DNA from: Bryobacter sp964387685
GTDB taxonomy: Bacteria > Acidobacteriota > Terriglobia > Bryobacterales > Bryobacteraceae
Assembly (NCBI GenBank): GCA_964387685.1
Contig: CAYLXK010000002.1
Coordinates: 124,001 to 188,000, forward strand
Direction of reading: 5' to 3'
DNA length: 64,000 nucleotides
Made by a program: the position numbers and the translations under genes. The number at the start of each line of letters is the position of its first letter. Within the stretch, counting starts at the first letter, position 1. Shown here piece by piece: positions 43,435 through 52,254 of this stretch. The notes below the pieces were generated by a model. The model ran no database searches and was not told where the DNA came from. It saw only the letters and a list, made by a program, of their open reading frames with translations.

Positions 43435-44157
43435 ATGCAGGTTCGCGTTCTGGTCTTTGGACAACTGAAAGAAGTCGCCGCAACTGGAGACCTCACGCTG
43501 GAATTGCCCGAGGGAGCGACGGTGGAATCGTTGTTTGCGGAACTGGTGGCGCGGTATCCGGCCCTCGAGGGTCTGGCGGGATCTATCGCGGTAGCGCGCA
43601 ATCAGACTTTCGCCCAACCCAATGAGGCCCTATCCGAGGGCGACGAGATCGCGCTCCTGCCCCCCGTCAGCGGCGGCAAAGAGTGGCTGGTGTCGGAGGA
43701 AGGCGTCGAAGGCCATTTTTTCGGGATCACCCGCGGGGTGCTGGACGCGGCGGCGCTTGGCCGGCGGCTGCTCCAGAATTGTGATGGTGCGTTGTGCACG
43801 TTTGAGGGCGTGGTGAGGGATAACACGCGCGGGCGGAAGACCTTGTATTTGGACTACGAAGGCTATGAGCCGATGGCGCTGAAGGTAATGTCGGAGTTGG
43901 GGCGGGAGATTGCGGTGCGCCACGGGGTGTCACGGGTGGGCATGATTCATCGCCTAGGGCGGCTGGAAATTGGGGAAGCGAGCGTGGCGGTGGTGGTGGC
44001 CAGTCCGCACCGGGAGGCGGCCATCGCCGCGGCGCACGAAGGAATCAACCGGCTAAAGAAGTCGGTGCCGATCTGGAAAAAGGAATATTTCGAGGATGGG
44101 GAAGTCTGGGTGGAAGGACAGTGGGACGAGGCGGTACCCAAAATAGGCGGCTCATAA
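43435..44157 (+). CDS. MoaD-MoaE fusion, molybdopterin synthase
   Basis: A 240-residue fusion of both molybdopterin synthase subunits. Residues 1-81 are MoaD (sulfur carrier) ending in LLPPVSGG, and residues 90-240 are MoaE with HRLGRLEIGE, HREAA and the KKSVPIWKKE active-site lysines. MoaD normally needs a free C-terminal Gly-Gly to be thiocarboxylated; here Gly80-Gly81 is internal, so the chain must be cut or work in another way. Other bacteria have the same fusion (MoaX in mycobacteria). The start at 43435 is fixed by GGAGGG 4-5 nt upstream; 43423 is an alternative. Confidence 0.93.
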   Translation: MQVRVLVFGQLKEVAATGDLTLELPEGATVESLFAELVARYPALEGLAGSIAVARNQTFAQPNEALSEGDEIALLPPVSGGKEWLVSEEGVEGHFFGITRGVLDAAALGRRLLQNCDGALCTFEGVVRDNTRGRKTLYLDYEGYEPMALKVMSELGREIAVRHGVSRVGMIHRLGRLEIGEASVAVVVASPHREAAIAAAHEGINRLKKSVPIWKKEYFEDGEVWVEGQWDEAVPKIGGS

Positions 44158-44178
44158 AATGCGCGGCTAAGCCACCCC

Positions 44179-44207
44179 TTGAAAAGTTTTTCATTTTGAA
44201 ATATGAT
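44179..44207 (+). promoter_or_regulatory. Sigma-70-type promoter of the TonB-dependent receptor gene
   Basis: TTGAAA (44179-44184), a 17-nt spacer and TATGAT (44202-44207) make a near-consensus promoter in a markedly AT-rich stretch. The predicted transcription start near 44214 leaves only a few nucleotides before the ATG at 44218. The ATG at 44203 lies inside the -10 and cannot be used from this promoter. Confidence 0.75.
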
Positions 44208-44217
44208 TCGGTTCACT

Positions 44218-47200
44218 ATGAGACTGAGCCTGATCGTTTTGGTGTCAATGCTGCCGTCCGCCTTTGGACAAAGTACTTTTTCTTCGATAACGGGGGTGGT
44301 GACGGACGCCTCCGGAGCCATGGTCCCCAAGGCGCAAATCGAGGTGCGAGGCGAGAAAACCGGTTATGTTTTCAACGCCGAGAGCAACTCGGAGGGTTTG
44401 TACACGTTTCCCACCTTGACGGACGGGACCTACACGCTAAAGGTTGTGGCTGCTGGCTTTAACGAATACAACGTGAAGGGCATCCTGCTGGCCGTGCGCG
44501 AAACACGGCGTATCGACGTGACGTTGAACGTGGGCGCGACGCAGCAGACCATCGAGGTGCAGGGTGGGGCGTCCTTGATTGAAACCGAATCGGCTAAGAT
44601 TTCGGACACCAAATCGCGAGAGGACCTGCGCACACTGCCTCTGACCTTGCGGCGAGCCTGGGACTACGTGACGATGACGCCGCAGATTGCGCGCTCGGCC
44701 ACGGGCTTCAGCCTTAGCTTTGCGGGCACGCGTAACGGCCAGGGCGAGGCCAATATCGACGGCATCACGATCGCGCCTCCCGGCGGCGGCTTCGGCTTTG
44801 GGCCAATCATGGACCGCACCGAGAACCTGGAGGAATTGCGCGTAGAAATGAGTTTGAACTCCGCCGAGTTCGGCACACCGGGCGGCATGACCTTGATCAC
44901 CAAGGGCGGCTCAAATCAGTTACACGGCTTCTATAGCGACTACTATTCGACGCCGGCCTTCCGTGCGCGCAATCCCTTCCAGACGGCGCGCGGGACGGGC
45001 ATTAGCCACCGCATGGCCATGGGCGTCAATGGCCCGATCTACATTCCAAAGATCTACGACGGACGCAATAAGAGCTTCTTCGCGTTTTCCATCGAGCCGA
45101 GTTTCGGCAGCCCGTCAACCGCCCTGATTACCCAGAACGCGCCTCTGGCGGCGTGGCGCAACGGAGATTTCTCGCGCCTGACCACTCCCGTGCTCGATCC
45201 GGCCAATGGGCGAACTCCGTTTCCGGGTAATCAGATTCCCGCCTCGCGCATCAACGCGACTTCCCGAGCCCTCCAGGAGCGCTTCTATTCGGTGCCGAAC
45301 TTTGGGGACACCAGCGTCTTCAATGTGCAGAATTACCGGGAGAACCGGTTGAATCCCTTCCAACGCAATCCAACCATGACGATTCGGCTGGACCATCGCA
45401 TCAACGAAAAAACCTTTGTTTATGGCCGATTTATTGGGGTGTACTGGAACATTCCGCTCTTCGAATCGATTCCGAACCTGACGGAACAGGCGCGGCGCAC
45501 CCGGAACATGCGCTCGTGGATGGTGTCGGCCACGCGGACGATCACGCCGACCCTGCTGAATGAATTTCGCTGGGGGCTGGCCAGCGACCACTTGCCGGTG
45601 GAGAGCCGCATTCGCGGCAACGCCGTTGCGCAAGAATTGGGGCTGCGGGGATTGGCGCCCGGCATCCCGGATGTGGGCGGGCTCACCCGCGTGGGCTTTG
45701 TCGGCTTGAATCTCTCGGCCTTGGGCGTGCAGAATACCTGCGACCCCTGCTTTCGCGATCAAGTGCAGCAGTTCACCAACACCCTCACTTGGACGAAGGG
45801 CAAGCACCTGGTGAAGGCGGGCCTGGATTTTCGCACGGGCTCCACGCAAGATTTCCGCCAGCCGGACAATCTTTTCGGCAGCCTGACCTTCAACAACACC
45901 TACACGGGTTTCCAGTACGGTGATTTCCTTCTCGGCCTGCCGACACAAATGGCGCGGTCTTTCCCAACTATCGACTACGACCGTTCCATCCGCACCTATG
46001 CATTCTTTGTGCAGGACGATTGGCGAATCAACTCGAAACTGACTCTCAACCTCGGCATGCGTTACCAATTAATGACGCCCGCCTCGGACAAGAACGGCCG
46101 TGCGGCGATCTTCGATCCAGCGACTTCGCGCATCGTGGTACCCGATGGCAGCCTCAGCCAGGTTTCGCCGCTACTGCCCACCTCTTATGTCGGCGTGGTG
46201 GAGGCGTCCAAGGCGGGTTTCGCCAATAAGCTGCTGGATCTGGATACCAATAACTGGGCGCCGCGCGTGGGTTTTGCCTATCGCGCGATGCAGAACACCG
46301 TCATCCGGGGGGGCTTTGGCATCTATTACGACAACAACGTCCCCGCGCCCGCGTTGGGAGCCACCGCGCCGTTTCTCATCAATGAACTGGCCTTTACGAA
46401 TTCGACGACGGCGCCGATCGCGCTGCCGCAGGTCTTTCCGGCTTCCGGCGGCTCCGGCCCCGGTTCGATCGGCCTGCCGCTGGCCTCGCGTAAGGATCTG
46501 CGGATTCCCTTCACCAACCAGTACGCACTGACGCTTGAGCACCAACAATGGGATACGGGCTTCCGCGTAAGCTACACGGGCACCAACACGCGCCAAGGCT
46601 GGTATCGCCGCGACATCAATCAACCGGTGGTGGACGAGCGGCCGTATCAGCAGAAGCCCCGCCCCTTCCCGCAGTACCCAGCGATTACCCAGACGGAGAA
46701 TGGCGCGGGTCACCAGTATCACGGCATGAGCGCGGAAGTCCAGCGTCGATTGAAGGGCGGAATCGCCTTCCAGGCCTCTTATACATTTGCCAAGGATCTG
46801 AGCGATCTGGAAAATAACGAGTCGCCGGAGAATTCCTTCGACCGTCTGCGCGAGAAGGGCCGGGTGCAAACCATTCCGTCGCGCCGCTTCAGCGCCAATA
46901 TGATCTATAACTTGCCATTCGGGAAAGGCAAGCAGTTTATGGGCAACGCCAACCGCTGGGTAGACGGCGCGTTGGGCGGCTGGCAATTGAGCAACATCTA
47001 TACTCTCGAATCGGGGCAATGGATTACGCCGCTATGGACCGGCCCGGACCCGACGGGCACGCGGCCGATTACAGGCGCGGCGACGGCGCGCGCGAACGTG
47101 ACGTTGCGTCCGAATGTCCTACGCGACCCAACCCTTGACGATCCGAGCGTACAGCGCTGGTTCGATCCTTTTGCCTTCTCCGCGCCGACACTGGGCAGCT

Positions 47201-47499
47201 TCGGCAGTTCCGGCCGCGGGATTATTGAAGGGCCCGGCATTAACACGCTGCACACCAGCATCTCGAAGACCTTTACTTTCAAAGAACGTGTGCGCGTCCG
47301 GCTGGAAGGGCTGGCGACGAACCTGCTCAATAAGCCCAACTACCAAAATCCGATCGTAAACATTACCGAGGCACTGAACCCCAACGTCAACCCGGCTAAC
47401 GTGACCTCGGGCCGTCTGACGGCGGTGATCGACCGGAATCTCAAGTTCGATTCGGCGATTCCGCGCGAGTTGCAAGTGCAGTTCCGGATAGAGTTTTAA
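44218..47499 (+). CDS. Oar-like TonB-dependent receptor with carboxypeptidase-regulatory domain
   Basis: A 1093-residue outer-membrane receptor. Signal peptide (1-20), then a carboxypeptidase-regulatory-like domain (about 22-105; ITGVVTDASGAMVPKAQIEV), a plug domain (about 110-215) and a large beta-barrel ending in the terminal Phe (QFRIEF). Such proteins are highly expanded in Acidobacteria and are thought to import oligosaccharides or peptides; the ligand is unknown. The start at 44218 follows from the promoter position; ATG 44203 is the alternative. A 7-bp stem-loop lies 25 bp past the stop. Confidence 0.93.
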   Translation: MRLSLIVLVSMLPSAFGQSTFSSITGVVTDASGAMVPKAQIEVRGEKTGYVFNAESNSEGLYTFPTLTDGTYTLKVVAAGFNEYNVKGILLAVRETRRIDVTLNVGATQQTIEVQGGASLIETESAKISDTKSREDLRTLPLTLRRAWDYVTMTPQIARSATGFSLSFAGTRNGQGEANIDGITIAPPGGGFGFGPIMDRTENLEELRVEMSLNSAEFGTPGGMTLITKGGSNQLHGFYSDYYSTPAFRARNPFQTARGTGISHRMAMGVNGPIYIPKIYDGRNKSFFAFSIEPSFGSPSTALITQNAPLAAWRNGDFSRLTTPVLDPANGRTPFPGNQIPASRINATSRALQERFYSVPNFGDTSVFNVQNYRENRLNPFQRNPTMTIRLDHRINEKTFVYGRFIGVYWNIPLFESIPNLTEQARRTRNMRSWMVSATRTITPTLLNEFRWGLASDHLPVESRIRGNAVAQELGLRGLAPGIPDVGGLTRVGFVGLNLSALGVQNTCDPCFRDQVQQFTNTLTWTKGKHLVKAGLDFRTGSTQDFRQPDNLFGSLTFNNTYTGFQYGDFLLGLPTQMARSFPTIDYDRSIRTYAFFVQDDWRINSKLTLNLGMRYQLMTPASDKNGRAAIFDPATSRIVVPDGSLSQVSPLLPTSYVGVVEASKAGFANKLLDLDTNNWAPRVGFAYRAMQNTVIRGGFGIYYDNNVPAPALGATAPFLINELAFTNSTTAPIALPQVFPASGGSGPGSIGLPLASRKDLRIPFTNQYALTLEHQQWDTGFRVSYTGTNTRQGWYRRDINQPVVDERPYQQKPRPFPQYPAITQTENGAGHQYHGMSAEVQRRLKGGIAFQASYTFAKDLSDLENNESPENSFDRLREKGRVQTIPSRRFSANMIYNLPFGKGKQFMGNANRWVDGALGGWQLSNIYTLESGQWITPLWTGPDPTGTRPITGAATARANVTLRPNVLRDPTLDDPSVQRWFDPFAFSAPTLGSFGSSGRGIIEGPGINTLHTSISKTFTFKERVRVRLEGLATNLLNKPNYQNPIVNITEALNPNVNPANVTSGRLTAVIDRNLKFDSAIPRELQVQFRIEF

Positions 47500-47778
47500 G
47501 CGCAGAGATGCAACTGGAAGGGGGTCCGGCTTCAATGCGCCGGACGACTTCTATGGAGTATCGTCGACGCCGGATCCAGGCCGCGAGATCCGCCGCACGC
47601 CAAGGAGCGTCGCGCGTCGGCTTGGTGCAACGGCTTGAGCGCCTGGGTTCCTGGAAATCCGGAAAGCGAACGTGGTGGCAGAGGTGTCGCGCCCGCATAC
47701 GGAAAAGGCCGTGTCCAAGATAGGGACCGCGGAAGCGGCTTAGCTTGGTTTGGGCATCGCCTTGCAGGCAATTGAGCC
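47500..47778. other. Intergenic region with a hairpin
   Basis: Between the receptor and a small acidic ORF. GTCCGGC (47524-47530), loop TTCAATGC and GCCGGAC (47539-47545) form a 7-bp stem that could slow or end receptor transcription; it lacks a strong T-tract. Short open frames here have arginine-rich, non-protein-like composition, so I call no gene. Confidence 0.4.
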
Positions 47779-48030
47779 ATGCAAGTAGAACGCGTAGAAC
47801 GCCCAAAGGGCATCGGACCCGATTCCGGCGGACAATCGGGAGACACCCAGGGTCTTCTCGAGTCGGAGCAAACAACTCTGCTGGAAGAAGGCCAATACAA
47901 GGAGGCGGAACTAGTGGAGGCCCTTGAAAATGCGCCCACGGCAGACGAGGGAACCCTTCATCCCCAACAGGCGCCGGAAGAAGGCCTGCCCTTCGAGTAT
48001 CTCGACGAGGAGAATCCCGACGGCGTTTAG
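47779..48030 (+). CDS. Small acidic hypothetical protein
   Basis: An 83-residue, Glu/Asp/Gly/Pro-rich, probably disordered protein without recognisable family. Start ATG at 47779 with a weak GAG upstream. It ends 26 bp before the SDR gene on the same strand. Composition is plausible for a real small protein, but support is only the open frame and position. Confidence 0.45.
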   Translation: MQVERVERPKGIGPDSGGQSGDTQGLLESEQTTLLEEGQYKEAELVEALENAPTADEGTLHPQQAPEEGLPFEYLDEENPDGV

Positions 48031-48056
48031 CCGAGGTCTGGCGTAGTCTTATAGGG

Positions 48057-48839
48057 ATGGCAAACATCCAAGGAATCGATTTGGCGGGACGGACCGCCGT
48101 GGTGGTGGGCGGGACTTCGGGTATAGGGCGGACGCTTGCGATTGGCATGGCTAAGGCGGGCGCCAACGTCGTCCCCACCGGTCGCCGCGAGGCCAACATC
48201 GACGAAGTGGCCAAAGAGATTGAAGCGCTGGGACGCAAGAGCTTTCGCAAGACGGCGGATGCGGGCTCCAAGGCCAGCCTCGACGAGTTGCGGGACGCGG
48301 TGGTGAAAGAGTTTGGCGGCGTGGACATTCTGTTGAACGCCGCGGGGCAGACTTTCCGGAAGCCGACGCTCGAGGTGACCGATGAGGAATGGAACCGCAT
48401 CATGGATATCAACCTGGCCGGCACGTTGCGGGCTTGCCAGAGTTTCCACGGGCCGCTGAAAGATTCGGGCCGAGGGCGCATTGTCAATATCGCCTCGCTA
48501 TCGAGCTTTGTGGGTCTGGTGCAGGTGACGGCATACTGCGCCTCGAAAGCGGCCGTGCTGAGCCTAACGCGCTCGCTGGCCATTGAGTGGGCAGGCGACG
48601 GAATTTGCGTCAACGCAATTGCGCCCGGCGTGTTTCCGACGGAATTGAACGCCTCGCTGCTCAACGGTACCGAGCGGGGACGGGAGTTTATAACGAGAAC
48701 CCCGATGAAGCGCTTCGGCAAAACCGAAGAGCTCATCGGGGCTTGTGTGCTGTTGGCTAGCGATGCCGCTAGCTACATCACAGGGCAGGCGATCGCCGTG
48801 GACGGTGGGTTCCTGGCCAGCGGCGTCAACTCGATTTAG
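48057..48839 (+). CDS. Short-chain dehydrogenase/reductase (SDR)
   Basis: A 260-residue classical SDR: cofactor motif GGTSGIG (18-24), NAAG, catalytic Ser in NIASLSS and YCASK (Tyr/Lys). Best general resemblance is to gluconate 5-dehydrogenase-like sugar oxidoreductases; the substrate is uncertain. TAGTCT lies 7 nt before the ATG and there is no Shine-Dalgarno. It stands alone on the plus strand, convergent with the OmpA gene. Confidence 0.93.
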   Translation: MANIQGIDLAGRTAVVVGGTSGIGRTLAIGMAKAGANVVPTGRREANIDEVAKEIEALGRKSFRKTADAGSKASLDELRDAVVKEFGGVDILLNAAGQTFRKPTLEVTDEEWNRIMDINLAGTLRACQSFHGPLKDSGRGRIVNIASLSSFVGLVQVTAYCASKAAVLSLTRSLAIEWAGDGICVNAIAPGVFPTELNASLLNGTERGREFITRTPMKRFGKTEELIGACVLLASDAASYITGQAIAVDGGFLASGVNSI

Positions 48840-48856
48840 ACCTTGGCGCTTGAACC

Positions 48857-50626
48857 TTAGCGGGCTGGCGAAGAAGTGGTCAGAGTCATGGTTTTTTCGA
48901 TGATCGCGCCGGAGACCACCATTTCTACGCGGCGATTTTCCTGTCGGCCCTTGGCATTGGTGTTATCCGCCACGGGCTGCGACTCTCCTAGGCCTTTAGA
49001 ACTGATCGAGTCCGGCTTCAAGCCCTGGTTTACAAGGTAATCGAGAACCGCTTTCGCGCGTTTCTCGCTGAGCGTCTGGTTGTATTCGTCGGAGCCAACG
49101 GAATCCGTATGGCCCTCCACTTCTAGCTTGAGACCGGGGTGGGCTTGAATGATTCCCGCCACCTTTGCCAACTTCTCGCGGGCGGTGGGGCGTAGCGTGA
49201 AGCGAGCGGTGTCAAACAGCACATCGGCCATGTTAACGATCAGGCCGCGAGCCGAGTCTCGGGTCTCGAGGATCAGATTGAACTGCTGGCGCAATTCTTC
49301 GCGTAAGCGGACGCGCTCGGCCTCGGCTACCAGGCGAGCTTTTTCGGCCTCGTCGGCAAGGGCCTTCATGCGCGCTTGCTCGGCTTCGAGCTTCATGCGT
49401 TCTTCGGCTGCCGCCTTGCGCTGTTCCTCTAGCTGACGCTGGCTCTCCAGCACGCTCAGGCGGGCCTTTTCGGCTTCCGCTTTCGCGACTTCGGCCTGCA
49501 TACGCGCCTGGTCGGCCTGGGCGCGGGCTTGGTCGGCATTCATTTGTGAAGCTTGGGCTTCGCGATTAGCGCGATCGCGGGCGGCGTCGGCGGCGGCACG
49601 GCGCTCGGCTTCTTCTTTCGCATTGGCTGCTTCGCGGGCGGCATTAGCGGCTTCGCGGGCCGCATTTGCCTCCGCCGACTTTACTTCGGCCTCACTTTGG
49701 CGTCGTTCGGCTTCCAGCGTCTCTTCCTGGCGCTTGCGCACCGTGATGATGCGGGCATCCTCGGCCAACTGGGTCACGTTGCGCGCCAAGGCCTGGACCC
49801 TTTTCTTGTCCTTTGAGCTTTTCCAGAAGGCTTCGGCGTTCTCTAAGTCCGTTTCGGCTTTTTGCATGGTGTCGGCGGCGTATTGCTTCGCGCCGAGCAC
49901 GGTGGCGATGCCCATCGCGTGACGGGCTTCCTTCAGGTCCAGGGGAGAGTCTTTTCGATCGTCTTTGGTCAAATTTCGATTTGCGGCCGGCACGAGCGAG
50001 TTGTAGATGCCGCGCTCCAGGAGGTCGTATTTCGCCTCGATGGGCGTCATGGTACCTTCGGTGGTTCCCTTATAGGAGCTGCTAACGAGCACATTCTCCA
50101 TGATTACGGTGTCGCTGGGTTGCGTTACCGCATAATAGGGCTCGGCGGTAACGATCATGCCGAAGGACTGGAGTTCCGTGGCGGTTTGCAGGCGAGCATT
50201 GCCGCCATCGATATAAACCTCTCCGAGGTTCTCAAAACGACCTTCGGGCGTCACTGCCCACAAAACGTAGGTCAAAAACTCCTGTCCATGTATGTTTGCC
50301 TGAGGGAGTTTTTCAAAGCGGATGTCGATTTTGGTCGCGCCGGTTTTAGAATCCACCCGGCCTTCCCCTTTGGCCTTAGGCGCCAACGCTGTGCCGGCGA
50401 ATGCCAGTGGGGTAGAGCCTTGGCGATGCTGATAATTGATCGCCTTGATGGAGCGGCTTACCGCCGTTACGCGGAACACAGGATATGGGCTGGCAGCCGC
50501 AGCCGGGATGTTGGTCTGGGTAGGGCCAGGTACCTGGCCAGAGGCTACGGGGTCGAAGATAACTGCACTGGCAAGCAAGACGCCAGCGAGCATCGAGATT
50601 CTAATCTTGGGGGGCATAATCATCAC
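48857..50626 (-). CDS. OmpA-family outer-membrane protein with long coiled coil
   Basis: A 589-residue exported protein. Signal peptide (1-30), an N-terminal beta-rich domain (about 50-200), a long Ala/Glu/Arg/Lys-rich coiled coil (about 240-450; repeated AAREAANAK and QARAQADQAR patterns) and a C-terminal OmpA peptidoglycan-binding domain (VEGHTDSVGSDEYN; LSEKRAKAV). It likely links the outer membrane with the peptidoglycan. The ATG has a good AGAGGAG Shine-Dalgarno. Confidence 0.9.
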   Translation of the reverse strand: MMIMPPKIRISMLAGVLLASAVIFDPVASGQVPGPTQTNIPAAAASPYPVFRVTAVSRSIKAINYQHRQGSTPLAFAGTALAPKAKGEGRVDSKTGATKIDIRFEKLPQANIHGQEFLTYVLWAVTPEGRFENLGEVYIDGGNARLQTATELQSFGMIVTAEPYYAVTQPSDTVIMENVLVSSSYKGTTEGTMTPIEAKYDLLERGIYNSLVPAANRNLTKDDRKDSPLDLKEARHAMGIATVLGAKQYAADTMQKAETDLENAEAFWKSSKDKKRVQALARNVTQLAEDARIITVRKRQEETLEAERRQSEAEVKSAEANAAREAANAAREAANAKEEAERRAAADAARDRANREAQASQMNADQARAQADQARMQAEVAKAEAEKARLSVLESQRQLEEQRKAAAEERMKLEAEQARMKALADEAEKARLVAEAERVRLREELRQQFNLILETRDSARGLIVNMADVLFDTARFTLRPTAREKLAKVAGIIQAHPGLKLEVEGHTDSVGSDEYNQTLSEKRAKAVLDYLVNQGLKPDSISSKGLGESQPVADNTNAKGRQENRRVEMVVSGAIIEKTMTLTTSSPAR

Positions 50627-51014
50627 GTTCTCCTCTACGGTTAAATAGTTTTCGCGGCTTTCCAGCTTTCGCCGAAGGCTTTGATGGCATGGTGTGGACT
50701 CTGACGACGCGCTGAAATCCGCAGGGCACGAAGTTGTGCGCGGACCTTAGGAACGAGGGAAGCATAGGCCGGAGCAAGCGCCGCGCCAGCACGCAATCCG
50801 GCCGCAAATATAGTCAGTGGGGAGCCACGCATGCCAGGTAATAGAGCACTTGGCTGGCCAAAGCCGGGAATGAATGACTTAGGCCCAAGTTTGCACGGTG
50901 GATTAGAACTTTTTTACCTGGAAAGCGCCAGATTTACCTGAACGCGTCTCGGCAGCACCGGCGTTGCGCGTATATATGCGGAGGTTTGGCACTCTGCATG
51001 CAAAACAAAGAGGC
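50627..51014. other. Divergent intergenic region, ompA-like / SYLF
   Basis: 388 bp without a convincing gene. A 63-codon open frame on the minus strand (50641-50832) ends 14 bp before the OmpA start and might be a small upstream peptide; I rate it doubtful. A TATATATG at 50970-50977 could hold a promoter element for the SYLF gene. Confidence 0.35.
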
Positions 51015-51695
51015 ATGAAAACACTCATTTTGATTGCCGTGTTGGGCAGCGCGCTTAGCGCAGACGACACCAAAGAAGAGAACACCAAGCGCCTTGATGC
51101 AGCGCAGGAGGTGTTGCGCGCAGCCATGAACGCGGACGACAAAAGTATCCCGCAAGATTTGATCGACGCCGCCCAATGCGTGGCGATCGTGCCAGGCCTG
51201 AAACAGGCGGGCTTCATCGTTGGAGCGAAGTACGGCAAAGGTTACCTGATGTGCCGCAAGACGGGCGCCGGTTGGCAAGGTCCGGCGGCGGTCCGCATTG
51301 AAGGCGGAAGTGTCGGCCTGCAAATCGGAGGCGGTGAAACGGACCTGGTGTTGCTGGTGATGAATGAGGCAGGCCGGGACAAAATTCTCAAGAGCGAATT
51401 CAAGGTGGGAGGCAGCGCCGCGGTAATGGCCGGTCCCGTGGGCCGGAGTGCGCAAGCGGAAACGGACGCTTTCATGCGGGCTGAAATCCTCAGCTATTCG
51501 CGTAGCCGCGGCGTTTTTGCCGGCATCTCCCTCGGCGGATCCACGCTGCGGGAAGACTTGGACGATAACCAGGCCATCTATGGCAAGAGCCTGAGCAACG
51601 AACAGATTCTGTTGAAGCCCGGCGTTGCCACCCCGTCTATGGGCCGCGCTCTGGTCCAGCAGTTAGGCGCTGTATCGGCCCGCGCAAAGAAATAA
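51015..51695 (+). CDS. Exported SYLF (Ysc84-like) lipid-binding domain protein
   Basis: A 226-residue exported protein: signal peptide (1-15), then a SYLF domain with CVAIVPGLKQAGFIVGAKYGKGYLMCR, GLQIGGGETDLVLLVMN and VFAGISLGGSTL. In eukaryotes the domain binds phosphoinositides; bacterial role is unknown. I chose the ATG at 51015 with AGAGG just upstream. First gene of a plus-strand trio with a DUF3185 membrane protein and a DksA-like protein (2-bp and 6-bp gaps). Confidence 0.9.
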   Translation: MKTLILIAVLGSALSADDTKEENTKRLDAAQEVLRAAMNADDKSIPQDLIDAAQCVAIVPGLKQAGFIVGAKYGKGYLMCRKTGAGWQGPAAVRIEGGSVGLQIGGGETDLVLLVMNEAGRDKILKSEFKVGGSAAVMAGPVGRSAQAETDAFMRAEILSYSRSRGVFAGISLGGSTLREDLDDNQAIYGKSLSNEQILLKPGVATPSMGRALVQQLGAVSARAKK

Positions 51696-51697
51696 CG

Positions 51698-51910
51698 ATG
51701 AACCGCTTGATCGGAATTGTGCTCGTTGTCTTGGGAATAGTGGGGCTGGCCTGGGGCGGCTTCTCCTATACCCGAAAGGAAAAGGCGGTGGATCTAGGTC
51801 CGCTAGAGATTACGACCAGTAAACGGGAGACCGTGCCCATCCCGCCTATCGCGGGTGGGCTCGCCCTGGCCGGCGGCATTCTGATGCTGGTCATGAATAA
51901 GAAAGGTTGA
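51698..51910 (+). CDS. DUF3185-like small membrane protein
   Basis: A 70-residue protein with two membrane helices (4-22 and 48-66) separated by a loop LGPLEITTSKRETVPIPPI, the signature of DUF3185 proteins. Function unknown. Two bp after the SYLF gene and 6 bp before the DksA-like gene. Confidence 0.85.
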   Translation: MNRLIGIVLVVLGIVGLAWGGFSYTRKEKAVDLGPLEITTSKRETVPIPPIAGGLALAGGILMLVMNKKG

Positions 51911-51916
51911 AAGAAA

Positions 51917-52249
51917 ATGAGGAACGCCAAAAAGATACTGCTGGCCCGGCTCGAGAATATGAGCGCCGACCTGCGGCGGCGAGACGGTTTGCATGCCGAG
52001 GTTTCGGCGGAGGAAGTGGAAGCGGTCCGGGCGCAGGCCGATCGCGAAATCGAGGTGCATCGCTTTAATCGTTCGACCAGCCAGTTGCGGGAGATTCTCG
52101 CGGCCCTGGGCCGGGTGGACACGGGCGAATATGGCGAATGCACCGACTGCGGGGGCGAGATTGCACTAAAGCGGCTGGAAGCGCTGCCTTGGGCGGCCCG
52201 CTGCGTATCCTGCCAGGAGTCCGCCGACCGCATGCCCATCGCTGCCTAG
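51917..52249 (+). CDS. TraR/DksA-type zinc-finger protein
   Basis: A 110-residue DksA/TraR-family protein: N-terminal helical coil then a C4 zinc finger, CTDC (at about 84) and CVSC (at about 105). The finger is preceded by the DTGEYGECTDCG motif. Such proteins bind in the secondary channel of RNA polymerase; shorter relatives may have other roles. Last gene of the SYLF operon. Confidence 0.9.
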   Translation: MRNAKKILLARLENMSADLRRRDGLHAEVSAEEVEAVRAQADREIEVHRFNRSTSQLREILAALGRVDTGEYGECTDCGGEIALKRLEALPWAARCVSCQESADRMPIAA

Positions 52250-52254
52250 TTCGC

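Noticed and set aside
45115..46068. 317-codon open frame on the minus strand
   Set aside because: Shadow of the TonB receptor gene.
47441..48736. 431-codon open frame on the minus strand
   Set aside because: It covers the SDR gene, whose catalytic motifs are intact on the other strand; composition is Ser/Arg/Pro-rich.
48857..50626. Repetitive coiled-coil gene as a sign of a mobile or surface-repeat island
   Set aside because: The Ala/Glu/Arg repeats belong to an ordinary OmpA-type protein.
50641..50832. 63-codon open frame upstream of the OmpA gene
   Set aside because: Short, no Shine-Dalgarno, no recognisable features; only noted under the intergenic entry.
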